The position numbers and the translations under genes are program-made. The notes under the pieces are model-generated. The model was not told the DNA's origin. It worked only from the letters and a program-made list of their open reading frames with translations, and made no database searches. From the NCBI GenBank assembly GCA_945902805.1, contig CAMDMZ010000014.1, forward strand, positions 1 to 64,000: a stretch of DNA of 64,000 bases, written 5' to 3'. Positions 22,166-33,691 of the stretch are shown here, in pieces. The first letter of the stretch is position 1, and every line of letters starts with the position of its first letter. This stretch comes from Propionivibrio dicarboxylicus (lineage in GTDB: Bacteria; Pseudomonadota; Gammaproteobacteria; Burkholderiales; Rhodocyclaceae).

Positions 22166-22633
22166 ATGCGCATCCCGTTTATGAAACTACCTCTGTTGAT
22201 TGCCGTGCCGTTGCTGGCGGCCTGTTCCAGTACATCGGGGATTACCTCGTACCTGAGTCCCTACCGGGTCGACGTTCGGCAGGGCAATTATGTGTCCCAG
22301 GAAATGGTCGTCCAGCTCAAACCGGGGCAGACGCGAGATCAGGTGCGGTTCATCTTGGGGTCGCCACTGGTCACCGATATTTTCCATGCCGACCGCTGGG
22401 ATTACGTTTACCGCTTCAAGCCGGGTCGGGGTGAGGCTCAGGAACGGCGGCTGACCGTATTCTTCGTCGACAACAAGCTGTCGCGAGTTGCCGGCGATGT
22501 GGTCGCCAATGACACCAAGACGGGTGCCGATGCGATGCGTCCGACTGCGCGCGTCATCGAAATCGAGCGTCCGGTTGAAGAGCCAACGATTACTCGCGTT
22601 ATCCGCGACATCGTTGATGAGAAGACCCAATGA
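22166..22633 (+). CDS. bamE: outer membrane assembly lipoprotein BamE
   Basis: This is about 155 residues. The start ATG 22166 gives a lipoprotein signal peptide ([12 protein letters not shown]) with lipobox LLAAC; ATG 22181 is an alternative. The SmpA/OmlA domain is seen in [20 protein letters not shown], then [20 protein letters not shown]. BamE is part of the outer-membrane beta-barrel assembly complex and stabilises BamD. The gene overlaps dapB by ATGA at 22630, so dapB may be translated by coupling. Confidence 0.93.
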   Translation: MRIPFMKLPLLIAVPLLAACSSTSGITSYLSPYRVDVRQGNYVSQEMVVQLKPGQTRDQVRFILGSPLVTDIFHADRWDYVYRFKPGRGEAQERRLTVFFVDNKLSRVAGDVVANDTKTGADAMRPTARVIEIERPVEEPTITRVIRDIVDEKTQ

Positions 22634-23439
22634 GCGAACGAATCCGCTACGCGATCGCCGGGTGCACCGGCCGCATGGGCCGCACCTTGATCGAAGCCGT
22701 GCTGAACGATGAGCAGTCTGAACTGGTTGCCGCATTGGAGCATCCCGCGAGCCCGGAATTGGGCAAGGATGCCGCACAGTTTCTTGGCGCTCCGTGTAGT
22801 GTATTGATCGAATCAGATATCGATGCCGCGCTGGCCAAGGCCGATTGCCTGATTGATTTCACGCGCCCCGAAGGTACCTTGGCGCATCTGGAGGTTTGTC
22901 GTCGTCATGGCGTGCATATTGCTGTCGGCACCACGGGCTTTTCGGTTGAAGGCAAACGCGCCATCGCCGATGCGGCGCAGGAGATCCCGGTGGTGTTCGC
23001 ACCGAACATGGCGGTGGGCGTGAATGCCGTATTCAAGTTGCTCGACGTGGCCGCACGTATCCTCAACCAGGGTTACGACATTGAAGTGATCGAGGCGCAC
23101 CATCGGCACAAGGTTGATGCGCCGTCTGGTACCGCGCTGCGCATGGGCGAAGTAGTTGCGGCGGCGCTTGGCCGTGACCTGGCCGACTGCGCCGTTTATG
23201 GCCGTGAAGGTCATACCGGCGAACGTCCGGAGACCCAGATCGGTTTTTCGACCATACGCGGTGGCGATATTGTCGGTGATCACACCGTCTTATTTGCCGG
23301 AACCGGTGAGCGCATCGAAATCACCCACAAATCAGCCAGTCGCATGTCCTACGCGCTGGGTGCCTTGCGTGCCGGACGCTTCATGCGTGAGCGCAAGAAT
23401 GGTCTTTACGACATGCAGGACGTTCTCGGGCTGCGCTGA
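22630..23439 (+). CDS. dapB: 4-hydroxy-tetrahydrodipicolinate reductase
   Basis: This 269-residue enzyme reduces 4-hydroxy-tetrahydrodipicolinate with NAD(P)H in the lysine and diaminopimelate pathway. The nucleotide-binding loop [16 protein letters not shown] is at the N-terminus. The substrate motif [19 protein letters not shown] carries the catalytic His pair and Lys. Gene length is normal. The start overlaps the end of bamE. Confidence 0.97.
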   Translation: MSERIRYAIAGCTGRMGRTLIEAVLNDEQSELVAALEHPASPELGKDAAQFLGAPCSVLIESDIDAALAKADCLIDFTRPEGTLAHLEVCRRHGVHIAVGTTGFSVEGKRAIADAAQEIPVVFAPNMAVGVNAVFKLLDVAARILNQGYDIEVIEAHHRHKVDAPSGTALRMGEVVAAALGRDLADCAVYGREGHTGERPETQIGFSTIRGGDIVGDHTVLFAGTGERIEITHKSASRMSYALGALRAGRFMRERKNGLYDMQDVLGLR

Positions 23440-23444
23440 TCGGC

Positions 23445-23450
23445 TATAAT
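23445..23450 (+). promoter_or_regulatory. candidate -10 box before carA
   Basis: TATAAT lies in the 70-bp gap between dapB and carA, preceded by GGC. No clear -35 is seen at the expected spacing, so this is tentative. It would make carAB independent of dapB. Confidence 0.35.
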
Positions 23451-23509
23451 TACGCGGTTTGCCCGTAGCCGTAGCAATCCGCTGCAAATTTGCCCTTCAG
23501 GAGCCCGCC

Positions 23510-24655
23510 GTGTCCCCCGCGATTACCCCCCCGCCCGCCCTTCTTGCACTTGCCGACGGGACGGTTTTTCGAGGCAAGAGCATAGGGTCTGCTGGCAGCA
23601 GTGTCGGCGAAGTCGTGTTCAACACGGCCATGTCCGGCTATCAGGAGATCCTGACCGATCCGTCCTACACCCGGCAGATCGTCACCTTGACCTACCCCCA
23701 TATCGGCAATTACGGTATCAATCAGGAAGATCGTGAAGCCGGCCGCATCTATGCCGCCGGTCTGGTGATCCGCGATCTTCCCCTGCTGGCCTCGAACTTC
23801 CGCAGCGAGATGACGCTTGATGCGTATCTCAAGAGCGAGAACATCCTCGGTATCGCCGATATCGATACCCGCAAGCTGACCCGCGTCCTGCGCGAAAAGG
23901 GTGCCCAGGCCGGTTGCCTGATGGCTGGCGAAAACATCGATGTCGACGCGGCCATCACCCAGGCCCGCGCCTTCCCCGGTTTGGCTGGCATGGACTTGGC
24001 CAAGGTGGTGACGGCCGACAAGGCCTACGACTGGACCGAGAGTGAATGGAAACTCGGTGCTGGCTATACGGCGGCGGCGAACGCCAGGTTTCATGTCGTG
24101 GCTTACGACTTTGGCGTCAAGCGCAACATCCTGCGCATGTTGGCCTCGCGTGGGTGCAAGATTACTGTCGTTCCGGCGCAAACTCCTGCAGCCGACGTGC
24201 TGGCTATGAATCCCGATGGTGTGTTTTTGTCCAACGGCCCCGGTGATCCGGAACCGTGCGATTACGCAGTTGCCGCGATCCGTGAATTCCTCGACAAGAA
24301 ATTGCCGACTTTCGGTATCTGCCTCGGTCATCAACTGATGGCCTTGGCGGCCGGTGGCAAGACGCTGAAGATGAAGTTCGGCCACCATGGTGCCAACCAT
24401 CCGGTCAAGGATCTCGACTCCGACCAGGTCTTGATCACGAGCCAGAACCACGGCTTCGCCGCAGATCCGGCGACACTGCCAGCCAACGTCAAGGTGACGC
24501 ATGTGTCGCTGTTCGACGGCAGCCTGCAAGGCATGGCCTGGACCGACCGACCGGCCCTGTGTTTCCAGGGGCACCCGGAAGCCAGCCCCGGCCCGCATGA
24601 CGTTTCCTACCTTTTTGATCGCTTCATCAAGCTGATGGAGCAAAAAAATGCCTAA
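23510..24655 (+). CDS. carA: carbamoyl-phosphate synthase small subunit
   Basis: CarA is the glutaminase subunit; it delivers ammonia to CarB for arginine and pyrimidine synthesis. I prefer the GTG at 23510 (381 residues) behind AGGAG; the track frame starts earlier without homology. The glutaminase triad is visible in [13 protein letters not shown] (Cys) and, near the C-terminus, [11 protein letters not shown] (His and Glu). The N-terminal domain includes [20 protein letters not shown]. The end of the gene overlaps the start of carB by eight bases. Around 24048-24072 there is a weak match to the dispersed 25-bp repeat (see findings). Confidence 0.97.
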   Translation: MSPAITPPPALLALADGTVFRGKSIGSAGSSVGEVVFNTAMSGYQEILTDPSYTRQIVTLTYPHIGNYGINQEDREAGRIYAAGLVIRDLPLLASNFRSEMTLDAYLKSENILGIADIDTRKLTRVLREKGAQAGCLMAGENIDVDAAITQARAFPGLAGMDLAKVVTADKAYDWTESEWKLGAGYTAAANARFHVVAYDFGVKRNILRMLASRGCKITVVPAQTPAADVLAMNPDGVFLSNGPGDPEPCDYAVAAIREFLDKKLPTFGICLGHQLMALAAGGKTLKMKFGHHGANHPVKDLDSDQVLITSQNHGFAADPATLPANVKVTHVSLFDGSLQGMAWTDRPALCFQGHPEASPGPHDVSYLFDRFIKLMEQKNA

Positions 24656-27600
24656 GCGTACAGATATAAACAGCATTCTCATCATTGGCGCCGGCCCGAT
24701 CATCATCGGCCAGGCCTGCGAGTTCGACTATTCCGGCGCCCAGGCCTGCAAGGCTCTGCGTGAAGAGGGTTACAAGGTCATCCTGGTGAATTCCAACCCG
24801 GCGACGATCATGACCGATCCGAACATGGCGGACGTGACCTACATCGAGCCGATCACCTGGCAAGTGCTGGAAAACATCATCGCCAAGGAACGCCCGGATG
24901 CGGTGCTGCCGACCATGGGTGGCCAGACGGCGCTGAATTGTGCCCTTGATCTTGCGCGCCATGGGGTGCTGGAAAAGTACGGCGTCGAGATGATCGGCGC
25001 CAGCAAGGAAGCCATCGACAAGGCCGAGGACCGCGAGAAGTTCAAGCAGGCGATGACCAAGATCGGCCTCGGTTCGGCGCGTTCCGGTATCGCCCACAGC
25101 ATGGAAGAAGCGCAGCAGGTGCAAGGCGCGATGGGTTTCCCCACCATCATTCGGCCATCCTTCACCATGGGCGGTTCGGGCGGCGGAATCGCTTACAACC
25201 AGGAAGAATTCGTCGAGATTTGCAAACGCGGTCTCGAAGCCAGCCCGACCAAGGAGTTGTTGATCGAAGAGTCGCTCTTGGGCTGGAAAGAGTACGAGAT
25301 GGAGGTGGTGCGTGACCGTAAGGACAACTGCATCATCATCTGCTCGATTGAAAACCTTGATCCGATGGGCGTGCACACCGGTGATTCGATCACCGTCGCG
25401 CCGGCGCAGACGCTGACGGACAAGGAATACCAGATCATGCGCAACGCCAGCATCGCTGTGCTGCGCGAGATCGGGGTGGACACCGGCGGTTCCAACGTGC
25501 AGTTCGCCATCAACCCGAAGAACGGTGTGATGGTGGTTATCGAGATGAATCCGCGCGTGTCACGCTCCTCGGCCCTGGCCTCGAAGGCGACCGGCTTCCC
25601 CATCGCCAAGGTGGCAGCCAAGCTGGCCGTTGGTTACACGCTGGACGAACTCAAGAACGATATCACTGGCGGTGCTACACCGGCTTCATTTGAACCGTCG
25701 ATCGACTACGTGGTGACCAAGGTGCCGCGCTTCGCCTTCGAGAAATTCCCCACCGCCAATGATCGCCTGACGACGCAGATGAAGTCGGTGGGTGAGGTGA
25801 TGGCGATTGGTCGCACGCTGCAGGAATCGCTGCAGAAAGCCTTGCGCGGGCTCGAAGTCAGCGTTTACGGCTTCGACGAAATCGATGCCGATGAAGAAGA
25901 AATCAACCGTGAGTTGGCCAACCCCGGTCCGCAGCGCATCTGGTATGTCGGTCAGGCTTTCCGCGATGGCTACACGATGGATCAGGTGTTCAACCTGACC
26001 AAGATTGACCCCTGGTTCCTGGTTCAGATCGAGGAAATCATCGCCCTTGAAGGCTGGATGGCGTCGCAAAATCTCACTGACATCGATGCCGCGACCATGC
26101 GCAATTTGAAGCGCAAGGGGTTCTCGGATCGTCGCATCGGCGCAAAAGTCGGTGCTGGCGAGACGGCGGTGCGCGAGCATCGTCATGGCTTGGGCGTGCG
26201 TCCTGTGTACAAGCGCGTCGATACCTGTGCGGCCGAGTTTGCGACGTCGACCGCTTACATGTACTCGACCTACGAGGACGAGTGCGAGTCGCGGCCGACG
26301 ACCAATAAGAAAATCATGGTGCTTGGCGGCGGTCCGAACCGCATCGGTCAGGGCATCGAATTCGACTATTGTTGCGTGCATGCGGCATTGGCGATGCGCG
26401 AGGATGGTTACGAGACCATCATGGTCAACTGCAATCCGGAAACCGTCTCCACCGACTACGACACCTCGGATCGCCTCTATTTCGAGCCACTGACGCTGGA
26501 AGACATCCTCGAAATCGTCCATGTCGAGAATCCCGATGGGGTTATCGTCCAGTTCGGTGGTCAGACGCCGCTGAAGCGGGCGCGCGATCTGGAGGCCAAC
26601 GGTGTGAAGATCATCGGCACCACGCCAGACATGATCGACGCGGCCGAAGACCGCGAGCGGTTCCAGAAGCTGTTGCATGACCTCAAGCTCAAACAACCGC
26701 CCAACCGCACGGCACGGACCGAGCCGGATGCGATTCGCCTTGCCGCCGAAATTGGTTATCCGCTGGTGGTGCGGCCGAGCTATGTGCTGGGTGGCCGCGC
26801 CATGGAAATCGTGCATGAGCAAAAAGATCTCGAGCGCTATATGCGCGATGCGATCAAGGTCTCCAACGACTCGCCGGTACTGCTTGACCGCTTCCTCAAT
26901 GATGCGACCGAAGTCGACGTCGACGCCCTGTCGGATGGCACGCAAGTGATGATCGGCGGCATCATGGAACACATTGAGCAAGCCGGTGTGCATTCGGGCG
27001 ATTCGGCCTGCTCGTTGCCACCATTTTCCTTGTGTGAGGAGGTGCAGGATGAACTGCGCCGCCAGACCGAGTTGATGGCCAAAGGGCTGAATGTCGTTGG
27101 CCTGATGAACGTCCAGTTCGCCATCCAGGGCCGTGGTGCTGAAAGCGTGGTGTATGTGCTGGAAGTCAATCCGCGCGCTTCACGTACCGTGCCTTTCGTT
27201 TCCAAGGCCACCAATCGTCCGCTGGCCAAGATTGCCGCGCGTTGCATGGCGGGTCGCAGCCTGGCCGATCAGGGCATTACCGGTGAGGTGATCCCGCCTT
27301 ACTTCTCGGTCAAGGAAGCCGTGTTCCCGTTCAACAAGTTCCCGGGCGTCGACACCATTCTTGGCCCGGAGATGAAATCCACCGGCGAGGTGATGGGCGT
27401 TGGCCGCAGCTTTGGTGAAGCCTTCGTCAAGTCGCAGTTAGCCGCCGGAACCAAGCTGCCAAAATCCGGTAAAGCCTTCATCAGCGTCAAACCCGCCGAT
27501 AAGCCCAAGGCCGTCGAGGTGGCGAAGGAGTTGCACGAGCTGGGCTTCATTCTGGTGGCCACGCGCGGCACGGCCGCCGCGATTGCAGACGTGGGGCTGC

Positions 27601-27869
27601 CGGTGACGACAGTCAATAAATTTACAGAAGGTCGGCCGCACATCGTCGACATGATCAAGAACGGCGAAATCAGCCTGATCGTCAATACCGTCGAAGAAAA
27701 GCGCTCGGCCATCAACGATTCACGGTCAATCAGAACGTCGGCGCTGGCGTCCAAGGTGACCTTATTTACTACCATCGAAGGTGCGCGTGCGGCCTGTGCC
27801 GGCATGCGTCACGCAGGTCTCGAAACCTATTCACTCCAGGCCTTGCACGCCGAACTGAACACACATTGA
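24648..27869 (+). CDS. carB: carbamoyl-phosphate synthase large subunit
   Basis: CarB (1073 residues) makes carbamoyl phosphate from bicarbonate, ammonia and two ATP. Both ATP-grasp halves are present: the first begins [20 protein letters not shown], the second [16 protein letters not shown]. The C-terminal MGS-like allosteric domain ([20 protein letters not shown]) follows. Length is normal. At about residues 499-507 the linker contains KVGAGETA, encoded by one copy of a 25-bp repeat found elsewhere in the window; family members I recall have an unrelated sequence there. The frame is intact, so the enzyme is probably functional. Confidence 0.98.
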   Translation: MPKRTDINSILIIGAGPIIIGQACEFDYSGAQACKALREEGYKVILVNSNPATIMTDPNMADVTYIEPITWQVLENIIAKERPDAVLPTMGGQTALNCALDLARHGVLEKYGVEMIGASKEAIDKAEDREKFKQAMTKIGLGSARSGIAHSMEEAQQVQGAMGFPTIIRPSFTMGGSGGGIAYNQEEFVEICKRGLEASPTKELLIEESLLGWKEYEMEVVRDRKDNCIIICSIENLDPMGVHTGDSITVAPAQTLTDKEYQIMRNASIAVLREIGVDTGGSNVQFAINPKNGVMVVIEMNPRVSRSSALASKATGFPIAKVAAKLAVGYTLDELKNDITGGATPASFEPSIDYVVTKVPRFAFEKFPTANDRLTTQMKSVGEVMAIGRTLQESLQKALRGLEVSVYGFDEIDADEEEINRELANPGPQRIWYVGQAFRDGYTMDQVFNLTKIDPWFLVQIEEIIALEGWMASQNLTDIDAATMRNLKRKGFSDRRIGAKVGAGETAVREHRHGLGVRPVYKRVDTCAAEFATSTAYMYSTYEDECESRPTTNKKIMVLGGGPNRIGQGIEFDYCCVHAALAMREDGYETIMVNCNPETVSTDYDTSDRLYFEPLTLEDILEIVHVENPDGVIVQFGGQTPLKRARDLEANGVKIIGTTPDMIDAAEDRERFQKLLHDLKLKQPPNRTARTEPDAIRLAAEIGYPLVVRPSYVLGGRAMEIVHEQKDLERYMRDAIKVSNDSPVLLDRFLNDATEVDVDALSDGTQVMIGGIMEHIEQAGVHSGDSACSLPPFSLCEEVQDELRRQTELMAKGLNVVGLMNVQFAIQGRGAESVVYVLEVNPRASRTVPFVSKATNRPLAKIAARCMAGRSLADQGITGEVIPPYFSVKEAVFPFNKFPGVDTILGPEMKSTGEVMGVGRSFGEAFVKSQLAAGTKLPKSGKAFISVKPADKPKAVEVAKELHELGFILVATRGTAAAIADVGLPVTTVNKFTEGRPHIVDMIKNGEISLIVNTVEEKRSAINDSRSIRTSALASKVTLFTTIEGARAACAGMRHAGLETYSLQALHAELNTH
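26144..26168 (+). repeat. dispersed 25-bp repeat, copy A (in carB)
   Basis: Core is AAAAGTCGGTGCTGGC followed by GAGACGGCG. In frame it encodes KVGAGETA. Confidence 0.9.
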
Positions 27870-27873
27870 ACGT

Positions 27874-28353
27874 ATGAGCGGAAAATTCCCAATTACCCTG
27901 CGCGGGGCCGAGTTGTTGCGCGAAGAACTGCACCGTTTGAAAACGGTGGATCGCCCCGCCGTCATCGCGGCAATCGCCGAAGCACGTTCGCATGGCGATC
28001 TTTCGGAAAATGCCGAATACGATGCAGCAAAGGAACGCCAAGGCTTCATCGAGGGGCGCCTGAAGGACGTTGAAGGCAAGCTGGGCAATGCGCAGATCAT
28101 CGATCCGGCATCGCTGGATGCCGATGGGCGTGTGGTTTTTGGCGCTACCGTCGAGCTTGAGGATATGGAAAGCGCAAAAGCCGTGACCTATCAGATCGTT
28201 GGCGATGATGAGGCAGATATCAAAGCCGGTAAGATTTCGCTCAATTCACCCGTGGCACGCGCCCTGATCGGCAAGTTCGAGGGTGACGTGGTTGAAGTCC
28301 AAACACCGGGCGGCTTGCGCGAATACGAAATCCTTGACGTCAAGTACGTCTGA
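27874..28353 (+). CDS. greA: transcription elongation factor GreA
   Basis: The 159-residue protein has the N-terminal coiled coil with the acidic tip ([21 protein letters not shown]) that enters the RNA polymerase secondary channel, and the C-terminal FKBP-like domain ending in [14 protein letters not shown]. It rescues backtracked polymerase by stimulating transcript cleavage. It starts four bases after carB and is probably in the same transcript. Confidence 0.96.
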   Translation: MSGKFPITLRGAELLREELHRLKTVDRPAVIAAIAEARSHGDLSENAEYDAAKERQGFIEGRLKDVEGKLGNAQIIDPASLDADGRVVFGATVELEDMESAKAVTYQIVGDDEADIKAGKISLNSPVARALIGKFEGDVVEVQTPGGLREYEILDVKYV

Positions 28354-28405
28354 CGCCCGGGTGTCGGTCTCCCGGTCGGCAATCCAGGCGCTAAACCGTC
28401 AGGGC

Positions 28406-28789
28406 TCAGGCGCGACGCTTGCGTTCCAGCGCTTCAGCCGCCTGCTTCTTGGTTTTTGGCACGCCACGGGCGCCGCTGCGCCGTCTCACCAGCACCGACT
28501 TTTCAGCCCCGGCAGTTTCCGGCTGCTCACGCCACAACACCAAGAGGTTGCCGATATGTTGAACTTCGGCACATTGCATCGCGGTGCAGATTTCGGTAAT
28601 CAACTCCGGGCGGGCTTCTCGGTCAATACCGTAAAGCCGGACCTTGATCAGCGCGTGAGCCTTGAGGCAGCGGTCGATTTCAGTCAGTACGGTCGGCGTC
28701 AGACCCTTCTGGCTGATGGAAACCACCGGATTCAGGTGGTGGGCGTCGGCGCGCAGGGCGCGGCGTTGGAGTGGTGTCAATTCGATCAT
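28406..28789 (-). CDS. yhbY: YhbY family RNA-binding protein (CRM domain)
   Basis: This 127-residue CRM-domain protein has the family start ([20 protein letters not shown]) and the conserved [19 protein letters not shown] and KVRLYG segments. YhbY associates with pre-50S ribosomal particles. The C-terminal 40 residues are a basic extension that includes [14 protein letters not shown], encoded by a copy of the dispersed repeat with one mismatch. It is divergent from rlmE, with only 14 bases between the start codons. Confidence 0.93.
   Translation of the reverse strand: MIELTPLQRRALRADAHHLNPVVSISQKGLTPTVLTEIDRCLKAHALIKVRLYGIDREARPELITEICTAMQCAEVQHIGNLLVLWREQPETAGAEKSVLVRRRSGARGVPKTKKQAAEALERKRRA
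28479..28503 (-). repeat. dispersed 25-bp repeat, copy F (in yhbY)
   Basis: Minus-strand copy with one mismatch (GGTGAG where the others have GGCGAG). It encodes EKSVLVRRR in the basic C-terminal tail. Confidence 0.85.
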
Positions 28790-28803
28790 GGCGAGATTGT
28801 AAC

Positions 28804-29436
28804 GTGACCATCAAGAGCAAGCGGCACAAGAAGAGCAAGGTATGGATGAATGATCACGTTCGTGATCCTTATGTGCAACGTGCCCAGGCCGAAGGTTGGC
28901 GTTCTCGTGCGGTGTTCAAACTCATCGAAATTGATGAAAAGGATCATCTGCTCAAGCCTGGGATGACGGTCGTGGATCTGGGTTCGACGCCCGGCAGTTG
29001 GTCGCAATATGCCGTGCGGCGCATCCAGCCCGGCGGGCGCTTGATCGGACTTGACCTGTTGCCGATGGTCGGCATCGCCGGGGTTGAGTTCATTCAAGGC
29101 GATTTTCGCGAGGACTCGGTACTGGAAGCCTTGCTGGCGAGCCTGGCTGGGCGTACGGTTGACCTTGTCTTATCTGACATGGCCCCCAATATGACTGGAA
29201 TTGCGGTATCGGATCAAGCGCGGGGCATGCACCTGGCAGAGTTGACGCTCGACTTCTGTGATCGCCAGCTTAAAGTCGGGGGCAATTTGGTCGTCAAGGT
29301 GTTCCAAGGGTCTGGCTACGCGGAGCTACATAAAGCCGTTGCAGCGGTGTTTGACTCGGTGACTGTGCGTAAACCTAGCGCATCGCGAGATCGTAGTGCA
29401 GAAGTCTACTTGTTGGCGCGAGGCAAACGCGGCTGA
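28804..29436 (+). CDS. rlmE: 23S rRNA 2'-O-ribose U2552 methyltransferase
   Basis: This 210-residue protein (also called RrmJ or FtsJ) methylates U2552 of 23S rRNA in the 50S subunit. The GTG at 28804 matches the family start ([18 protein letters not shown]); the track frame begins 11 codons earlier. The SAM site is [15 protein letters not shown], and the catalytic K-D-K-E tetrad is represented by Asp in [11 protein letters not shown] and Lys in NLVVKVFQG. It is followed by ftsH, the usual order. Confidence 0.96.
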   Translation: MTIKSKRHKKSKVWMNDHVRDPYVQRAQAEGWRSRAVFKLIEIDEKDHLLKPGMTVVDLGSTPGSWSQYAVRRIQPGGRLIGLDLLPMVGIAGVEFIQGDFREDSVLEALLASLAGRTVDLVLSDMAPNMTGIAVSDQARGMHLAELTLDFCDRQLKVGGNLVVKVFQGSGYAELHKAVAAVFDSVTVRKPSASRDRSAEVYLLARGKRG

Positions 29437-29505
29437 GCGAATCGGCTAGAATCAAGGTTCGACCCAATAATTGTGTGCTTAGAGTGTAAAAAGTGAGGCA
29501 AGACC

Positions 29506-31386
29506 TTGAATAACATGTTCAAAAATATGGCGATCTGGCTGGTCATCGGCATCGTACTGATGACCGTATTCAACCAGTTCAATACGCGTCAGGTGCCGCT
29601 CAACACACTTGAGTATTCACAGTTTCTCGATGAAGTAAAAGAGGGACGCATTGTCAAGGTGGTCATCCAGGGCCGTACCCTGGAAGCGACGACTACTGAC
29701 GGCAAACGCATTACCTCGTATGCGCCGCCGGATCTATGGATGGTGTCCGATCTATTGAAGAACAATGTCAAGGTGGTTGCCAAGCCCGAAGAAGAGCAAT
29801 CCTTCCTGACTAGCATTTTTGTCTCGTGGTTCCCGATGCTGCTCTTGATCGGCGTTTGGGTCTTCTTCATGCGACAAATGCAGGGCGGCGGCAAGGGCGG
29901 TGCCTTCTCGTTTGGCAAGAGCAAGGCGCGCATGCTGGATGAATCGACCAACAGCATTACGTTTGCCGATGTCGCTGGGTGCGACGAGGCCAAGGAAGAA
30001 GTTTCCGAGTTGGTCGAGTTTCTGCGCGATCCCAGCAAGTTCCAGAAGCTCGGCGGCCGTATTCCGCGCGGCGTGTTAATGGTCGGCTCACCGGGTACCG
30101 GCAAGACCTTGCTGGCCAAGGCGATTGCCGGCGAGGCAAAGGTGCCTTTCTTCTCGATTTCGGGTTCTGATTTCGTCGAAATGTTTGTTGGTGTCGGCGC
30201 CGCACGCGTCCGCGACATGTTTGAGCAAGCGAAAAAGTCTTCGCCCTGTATCATCTTCATCGACGAAATCGATGCCGTTGGTCGTCAGCGTGGCGCTGGC
30301 CTCGGTGGTGGCAACGACGAGCGCGAGCAGACACTGAACCAGTTATTGGTTGAGATGGACGGCTTTGAACCCTCGGTCGGCGTTATTGTGATTGCCGCCA
30401 CCAATCGCCCGGACGTGCTCGACCCGGCGCTGCTGCGCCCTGGTCGATTCGACCGCCAAGTGGTCGTGCCGCTGCCGGATATTCGTGGACGCGAGCAAAT
30501 CCTAAAAGTTCACATGCGTAAAGTGCCGGTGGCACCTGATGTCGACGCTTTCGTGCTGGCCCGTGGTTGTCCTGGTTTTGCCGGTGCCGATCTCGCTAAC
30601 TTGGTGAATGAAGCGGCCCTGTTTGCCGCTCGCAGTAACAAGCGTCTGGTCGACATGGAGGATTTTGAACGCGCCAAAGACAAGATCATGATGGGCGCCG
30701 AGCGTCGTTCCATGGTCATGCCCGAAGAAGAGCGCAAGAACACGGCCTATCACGAGTCCGGCCACGCGGTCGTTGCGATGCTCTTGCCGAAGACTGATCC
30801 GGTGCACAAGGTCACCATCATTCCGCGCGGTCGTGCGTTGGGTGTGACCATGCAATTGCCGACCGAAGATCGTTACAGCCAGGATCGCGTGCGTTTGCTG
30901 AGTACCATAACCGTCTTGTTTGGTGGCCGTATTGCCGAAGAACTTTTTATGAACCAGATGACGACCGGCGCTTCCAACGACTTCCAACGCGCCACCGATC
31001 TGGCTCGGCGCATGGTGACCCAATGGGGCATGTCCGATTCGCTTGGTCCGATGGTGTATGGCGAAGAAGAAGGTGAAATCTTTCTTGGTCGCTCGGTCAC
31101 AACGCACAAAAATATGTCGGAAGCCTCCTTGCAAAAAGTGGATGCCGAGATTCGACGTATTCTTGACGAGCAGTACGCTTTGGCGCGTCGCCTGTTGGAC
31201 GAGAACCGTGATAAGGTCGAGGCCATGACCACTGCCTTGCTCGAATGGGAAACCATTGATGCCGAGCAGATTAGCGACATCATGGGTGGAAAGCCGCCAC
31301 GAGCACCAAAGCCGACCACGCCCCCGGCGCCGAAGATCGATATCGGTCCGTCCGGCGATGCCCCTACCGCCGCTGCCCCCGCCTGA
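29506..31386 (+). CDS. ftsH: ATP-dependent zinc metalloprotease FtsH
   Basis: FtsH (626 residues) is a membrane-bound hexameric protease for quality control of membrane proteins and regulators. Two N-terminal membrane segments flank a periplasmic domain. The AAA module has [20 protein letters not shown] (Walker A), [15 protein letters not shown] (Walker B) and the second region of homology. The zinc motif is [10 protein letters not shown]. The start is TTG at 29506 with GAGG seven bases before it, which keeps the MNNMFKNM beginning typical of Betaproteobacteria. The C-terminal tail is rich in Pro and Ala. Confidence 0.97.
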   Translation: MNNMFKNMAIWLVIGIVLMTVFNQFNTRQVPLNTLEYSQFLDEVKEGRIVKVVIQGRTLEATTTDGKRITSYAPPDLWMVSDLLKNNVKVVAKPEEEQSFLTSIFVSWFPMLLLIGVWVFFMRQMQGGGKGGAFSFGKSKARMLDESTNSITFADVAGCDEAKEEVSELVEFLRDPSKFQKLGGRIPRGVLMVGSPGTGKTLLAKAIAGEAKVPFFSISGSDFVEMFVGVGAARVRDMFEQAKKSSPCIIFIDEIDAVGRQRGAGLGGGNDEREQTLNQLLVEMDGFEPSVGVIVIAATNRPDVLDPALLRPGRFDRQVVVPLPDIRGREQILKVHMRKVPVAPDVDAFVLARGCPGFAGADLANLVNEAALFAARSNKRLVDMEDFERAKDKIMMGAERRSMVMPEEERKNTAYHESGHAVVAMLLPKTDPVHKVTIIPRGRALGVTMQLPTEDRYSQDRVRLLSTITVLFGGRIAEELFMNQMTTGASNDFQRATDLARRMVTQWGMSDSLGPMVYGEEEGEIFLGRSVTTHKNMSEASLQKVDAEIRRILDEQYALARRLLDENRDKVEAMTTALLEWETIDAEQISDIMGGKPPRAPKPTTPPAPKIDIGPSGDAPTAAAPA

Positions 31387-31443
31387 TTTTGTAGTATTCA
31401 TTTTCGAGCCGCCGGATTCAAGTTCCTGCGGCTCGTTGCATTC

Positions 31444-32286
31444 ATGAGCCAGTTTTTGCACTGCGGCCGCTTTGTCCTGAACGTATCGCGCCCGCAGATC
31501 ATGGGCATCGTCAATCTGACGGATGATTCGTTCTCCGGTGATGCCTTGCGGGGCGACGCCAGTGCGGCGATTGCACAGGGTTTGCAACAGGTCGCCGACG
31601 GAGCACACATTCTTGATCTCGGCGCCGAATCGACGCGGCCAGGTGCGCCACAAGTGTCAGCCCAGCAGGAGATTGACCGCTTGTTGCCGGTTATCGATGG
31701 CTTGCGCGAATGCGGCGTACCCATTTCGATCGACACGCAGAAGACCGAAGTAATGCGCGAGGTATTGGCGGCCGGCGCCGATATGATCAATGACGTTAAT
31801 GCTCTGCGCGCGCCCGGTGCTCTGGAAGTTGTCGCCAGGACTCGTGCCGCCGTTTGCGTGATGCATATGCAGGGTGAACCTGGAACCATGCAACATGATC
31901 CACACTATGATGACGTGGTTTCCGTGGTGGCCGAGTTTCTGGCTGGTCGCGTGGTTGAGGCGGAGGCGGCAGGCATTGCGTTGAACCGTATCTGCGTTGA
32001 TCCGGGGTTTGGCTTTGGCAAGACGCTGGAGCACAATCTGGAACTGTTGCGCCGATTGCCCGAACTTGTGGTGCCGGGTCTACCCTTGCTGGTTGGGATG
32101 TCAAGAAAGTCGATGCTGGGGCTGCTGACCGGGCAGCCGGTGGCTGGGCGATTGGCGGGCGGATTGGCGGCGCATGTTATCGCGGTGCTGCGGGGTGCGC
32201 GGATCCTTCGCGTGCACGATGTCGCCGCGATGCGCGATTGTTTGGCCGTTGTGAATGCAGTTGAGAATTCAGTGGAGGATAGGTGA
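31444..32286 (+). CDS. folP: dihydropteroate synthase
   Basis: This 280-residue enzyme joins p-aminobenzoate to the pterin pyrophosphate in folate synthesis. The pterin-binding motifs are present: [16 protein letters not shown] near the N-terminus, [12 protein letters not shown], and [18 protein letters not shown]. It overlaps glmM at its stop, so the two are co-translated, and it follows ftsH as in many proteobacteria. Confidence 0.95.
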   Translation: MSQFLHCGRFVLNVSRPQIMGIVNLTDDSFSGDALRGDASAAIAQGLQQVADGAHILDLGAESTRPGAPQVSAQQEIDRLLPVIDGLRECGVPISIDTQKTEVMREVLAAGADMINDVNALRAPGALEVVARTRAAVCVMHMQGEPGTMQHDPHYDDVVSVVAEFLAGRVVEAEAAGIALNRICVDPGFGFGKTLEHNLELLRRLPELVVPGLPLLVGMSRKSMLGLLTGQPVAGRLAGGLAAHVIAVLRGARILRVHDVAAMRDCLAVVNAVENSVEDR

Positions 32287-33644
32287 TGGGACGCAAGTAT
32301 TTTGGTACCGATGGTGTTCGCGGGCGGGTCGGCAAGGCGCCGATTACTCCGGAATTTGTAATGCGCCTGGGGCATGCCGCTGGTGCCGTGTTGGTCGCCC
32401 GGGACCGGTTGCCGCATGACGAGCATCCGGCGGTGCTGATCGGCAAGGACACACGCATCTCGGGTTATATGCTTGAGGCCGCATTGCAAGCGGGTTTTGC
32501 TGCTGCCGGCGTCGATGTGTTGCTGTGCGGACCGATGCCGACGCCTGCGGTGGCGTATCTCACTCGCGCGCTGAGGCTGCAGGCAGGTGTCGTGATCTCG
32601 GCTTCCCATAATCCCTACGACGACAACGGCATCAAGTTTTTCTCGGCCCAGGGCCTCAAGTTGCCGGACGCTGTGGAACACGAAATCGAAGCTCGTCTTG
32701 ATCAACCGATGGACTGCATGGAGTCACGCCGGCTCGGTCGTGCGCGGCGTATTGATGATGCCGCCGGGCGCTACATCGAGTTTTGCAAGAGTACGTTCCC
32801 CAACGACCTGGATTTACGCGGCCTGCGTATTGCCGTGGATTGCGCGAACGGCGCGGCGTATCACATCGCGCCCAAGGTGTTTCATGAGCTAGGTGCCGAG
32901 ATTATCGGTGTCGGCGATGCCCCGAACGGCTTCAACATCAACGATGGTGTCGGGGCGACAGCGCCAGATGCCCTGCGGCGCAAGGTGCTCGACAGTCGCG
33001 CTGATATGGGTGTCGCGCTCGATGGCGATGGCGACCGTCTGGTGATGGTCGATGCCGCTGGTACGACCTACGACGGCGACCAGTTGCTCTACATCATTGC
33101 CCGTCATCGCGCGCAAAGCCAGCCTGTGGCGGGTGTAGCCGGCACCCTGATGACCAACCTTGGACTTGAGCATGCATTGCAGCGGCTCGGCATTGATTGT
33201 GGGCGTGCCAAGGTGGGTGATCGTTATGTGCTGGAAATGATGCAGGAGCGTCACTGGATATTGGGCGGCGAGAATTCCGGCCATATCATTTGTCTGGATC
33301 GTCATACCACCGGCGACTCGATCATCGCTGCGCTGCAAGTGCTGGCGGCGCTGCGCAGTCGTGATGAATCGCTGGCCGAAGCTTGCGCCGATCTCACGCT
33401 GTATCCGCAAAAGCTGATCAATATCCGCATGCCGGCCGGCTTTGACTGGAAAGCCGATGGCGAAATTGCTGCCGCCGCGAAGTCGGCCGAGGTGGCCCTG
33501 GCTGACCAGGGCCGCGTGCTGCTGCGACCGTCAGGCACCGAGCCGCTGTTACGTGTCATGGTGGAAGGCCGCGATTCGGCACAGGTGCTTAGTACCGCTG
33601 AATTGCTGGCGGCGGTAGTCCGCCACGCCTGTGGCGTTGAATAG
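32286..33644 (+). CDS. glmM: phosphoglucosamine mutase
   Basis: GlmM (452 residues) interconverts glucosamine 6- and 1-phosphate for cell-wall precursors. The ATG at 32286 lies behind a purine-rich GGAGGATAGG. The N-terminus [10 protein letters not shown], the phosphoserine loop [18 protein letters not shown], the metal loop [11 protein letters not shown] and the phosphate-binding [14 protein letters not shown] are all present. The first base of the ATG is the last base of the folP stop. Confidence 0.97.
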   Translation: MGRKYFGTDGVRGRVGKAPITPEFVMRLGHAAGAVLVARDRLPHDEHPAVLIGKDTRISGYMLEAALQAGFAAAGVDVLLCGPMPTPAVAYLTRALRLQAGVVISASHNPYDDNGIKFFSAQGLKLPDAVEHEIEARLDQPMDCMESRRLGRARRIDDAAGRYIEFCKSTFPNDLDLRGLRIAVDCANGAAYHIAPKVFHELGAEIIGVGDAPNGFNINDGVGATAPDALRRKVLDSRADMGVALDGDGDRLVMVDAAGTTYDGDQLLYIIARHRAQSQPVAGVAGTLMTNLGLEHALQRLGIDCGRAKVGDRYVLEMMQERHWILGGENSGHIICLDRHTTGDSIIAALQVLAALRSRDESLAEACADLTLYPQKLINIRMPAGFDWKADGEIAAAAKSAEVALADQGRVLLRPSGTEPLLRVMVEGRDSAQVLSTAELLAAVVRHACGVE

Positions 33645-33691
33645 CCGTCTAAGCGGCGACTGCATCCCAACTTACTTCACCAGGAGAAATC

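Noticed and set aside
23450-24706. 418-residue ORF antisense to carA
   Set aside because: Same reason: shadow of carA, His/Arg-rich composition, no homology signs.
26144-26168. Resemblance of the repeat to a tracrRNA end (GTCGGTGC)
   Set aside because: Only eight bases agree, copies lie inside enzymes, and there is no Cas gene or CRISPR array in the window.
25686-26993. 435-residue ORF antisense to carB
   Set aside because: It mirrors the carB reading frame in high-GC DNA, lacks family features and a ribosome-binding site, and carB is unmistakable.
31387-31443. GAGCCGC/GCGGCTC hairpin after ftsH as a terminator
   Set aside because: The stem is weak and there is no T-run after it, and folP follows closely, so read-through is likely.
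30502-31653. 383-residue ORF antisense to ftsH
   Set aside because: Shadow of ftsH; no ribosome-binding site or known domain.
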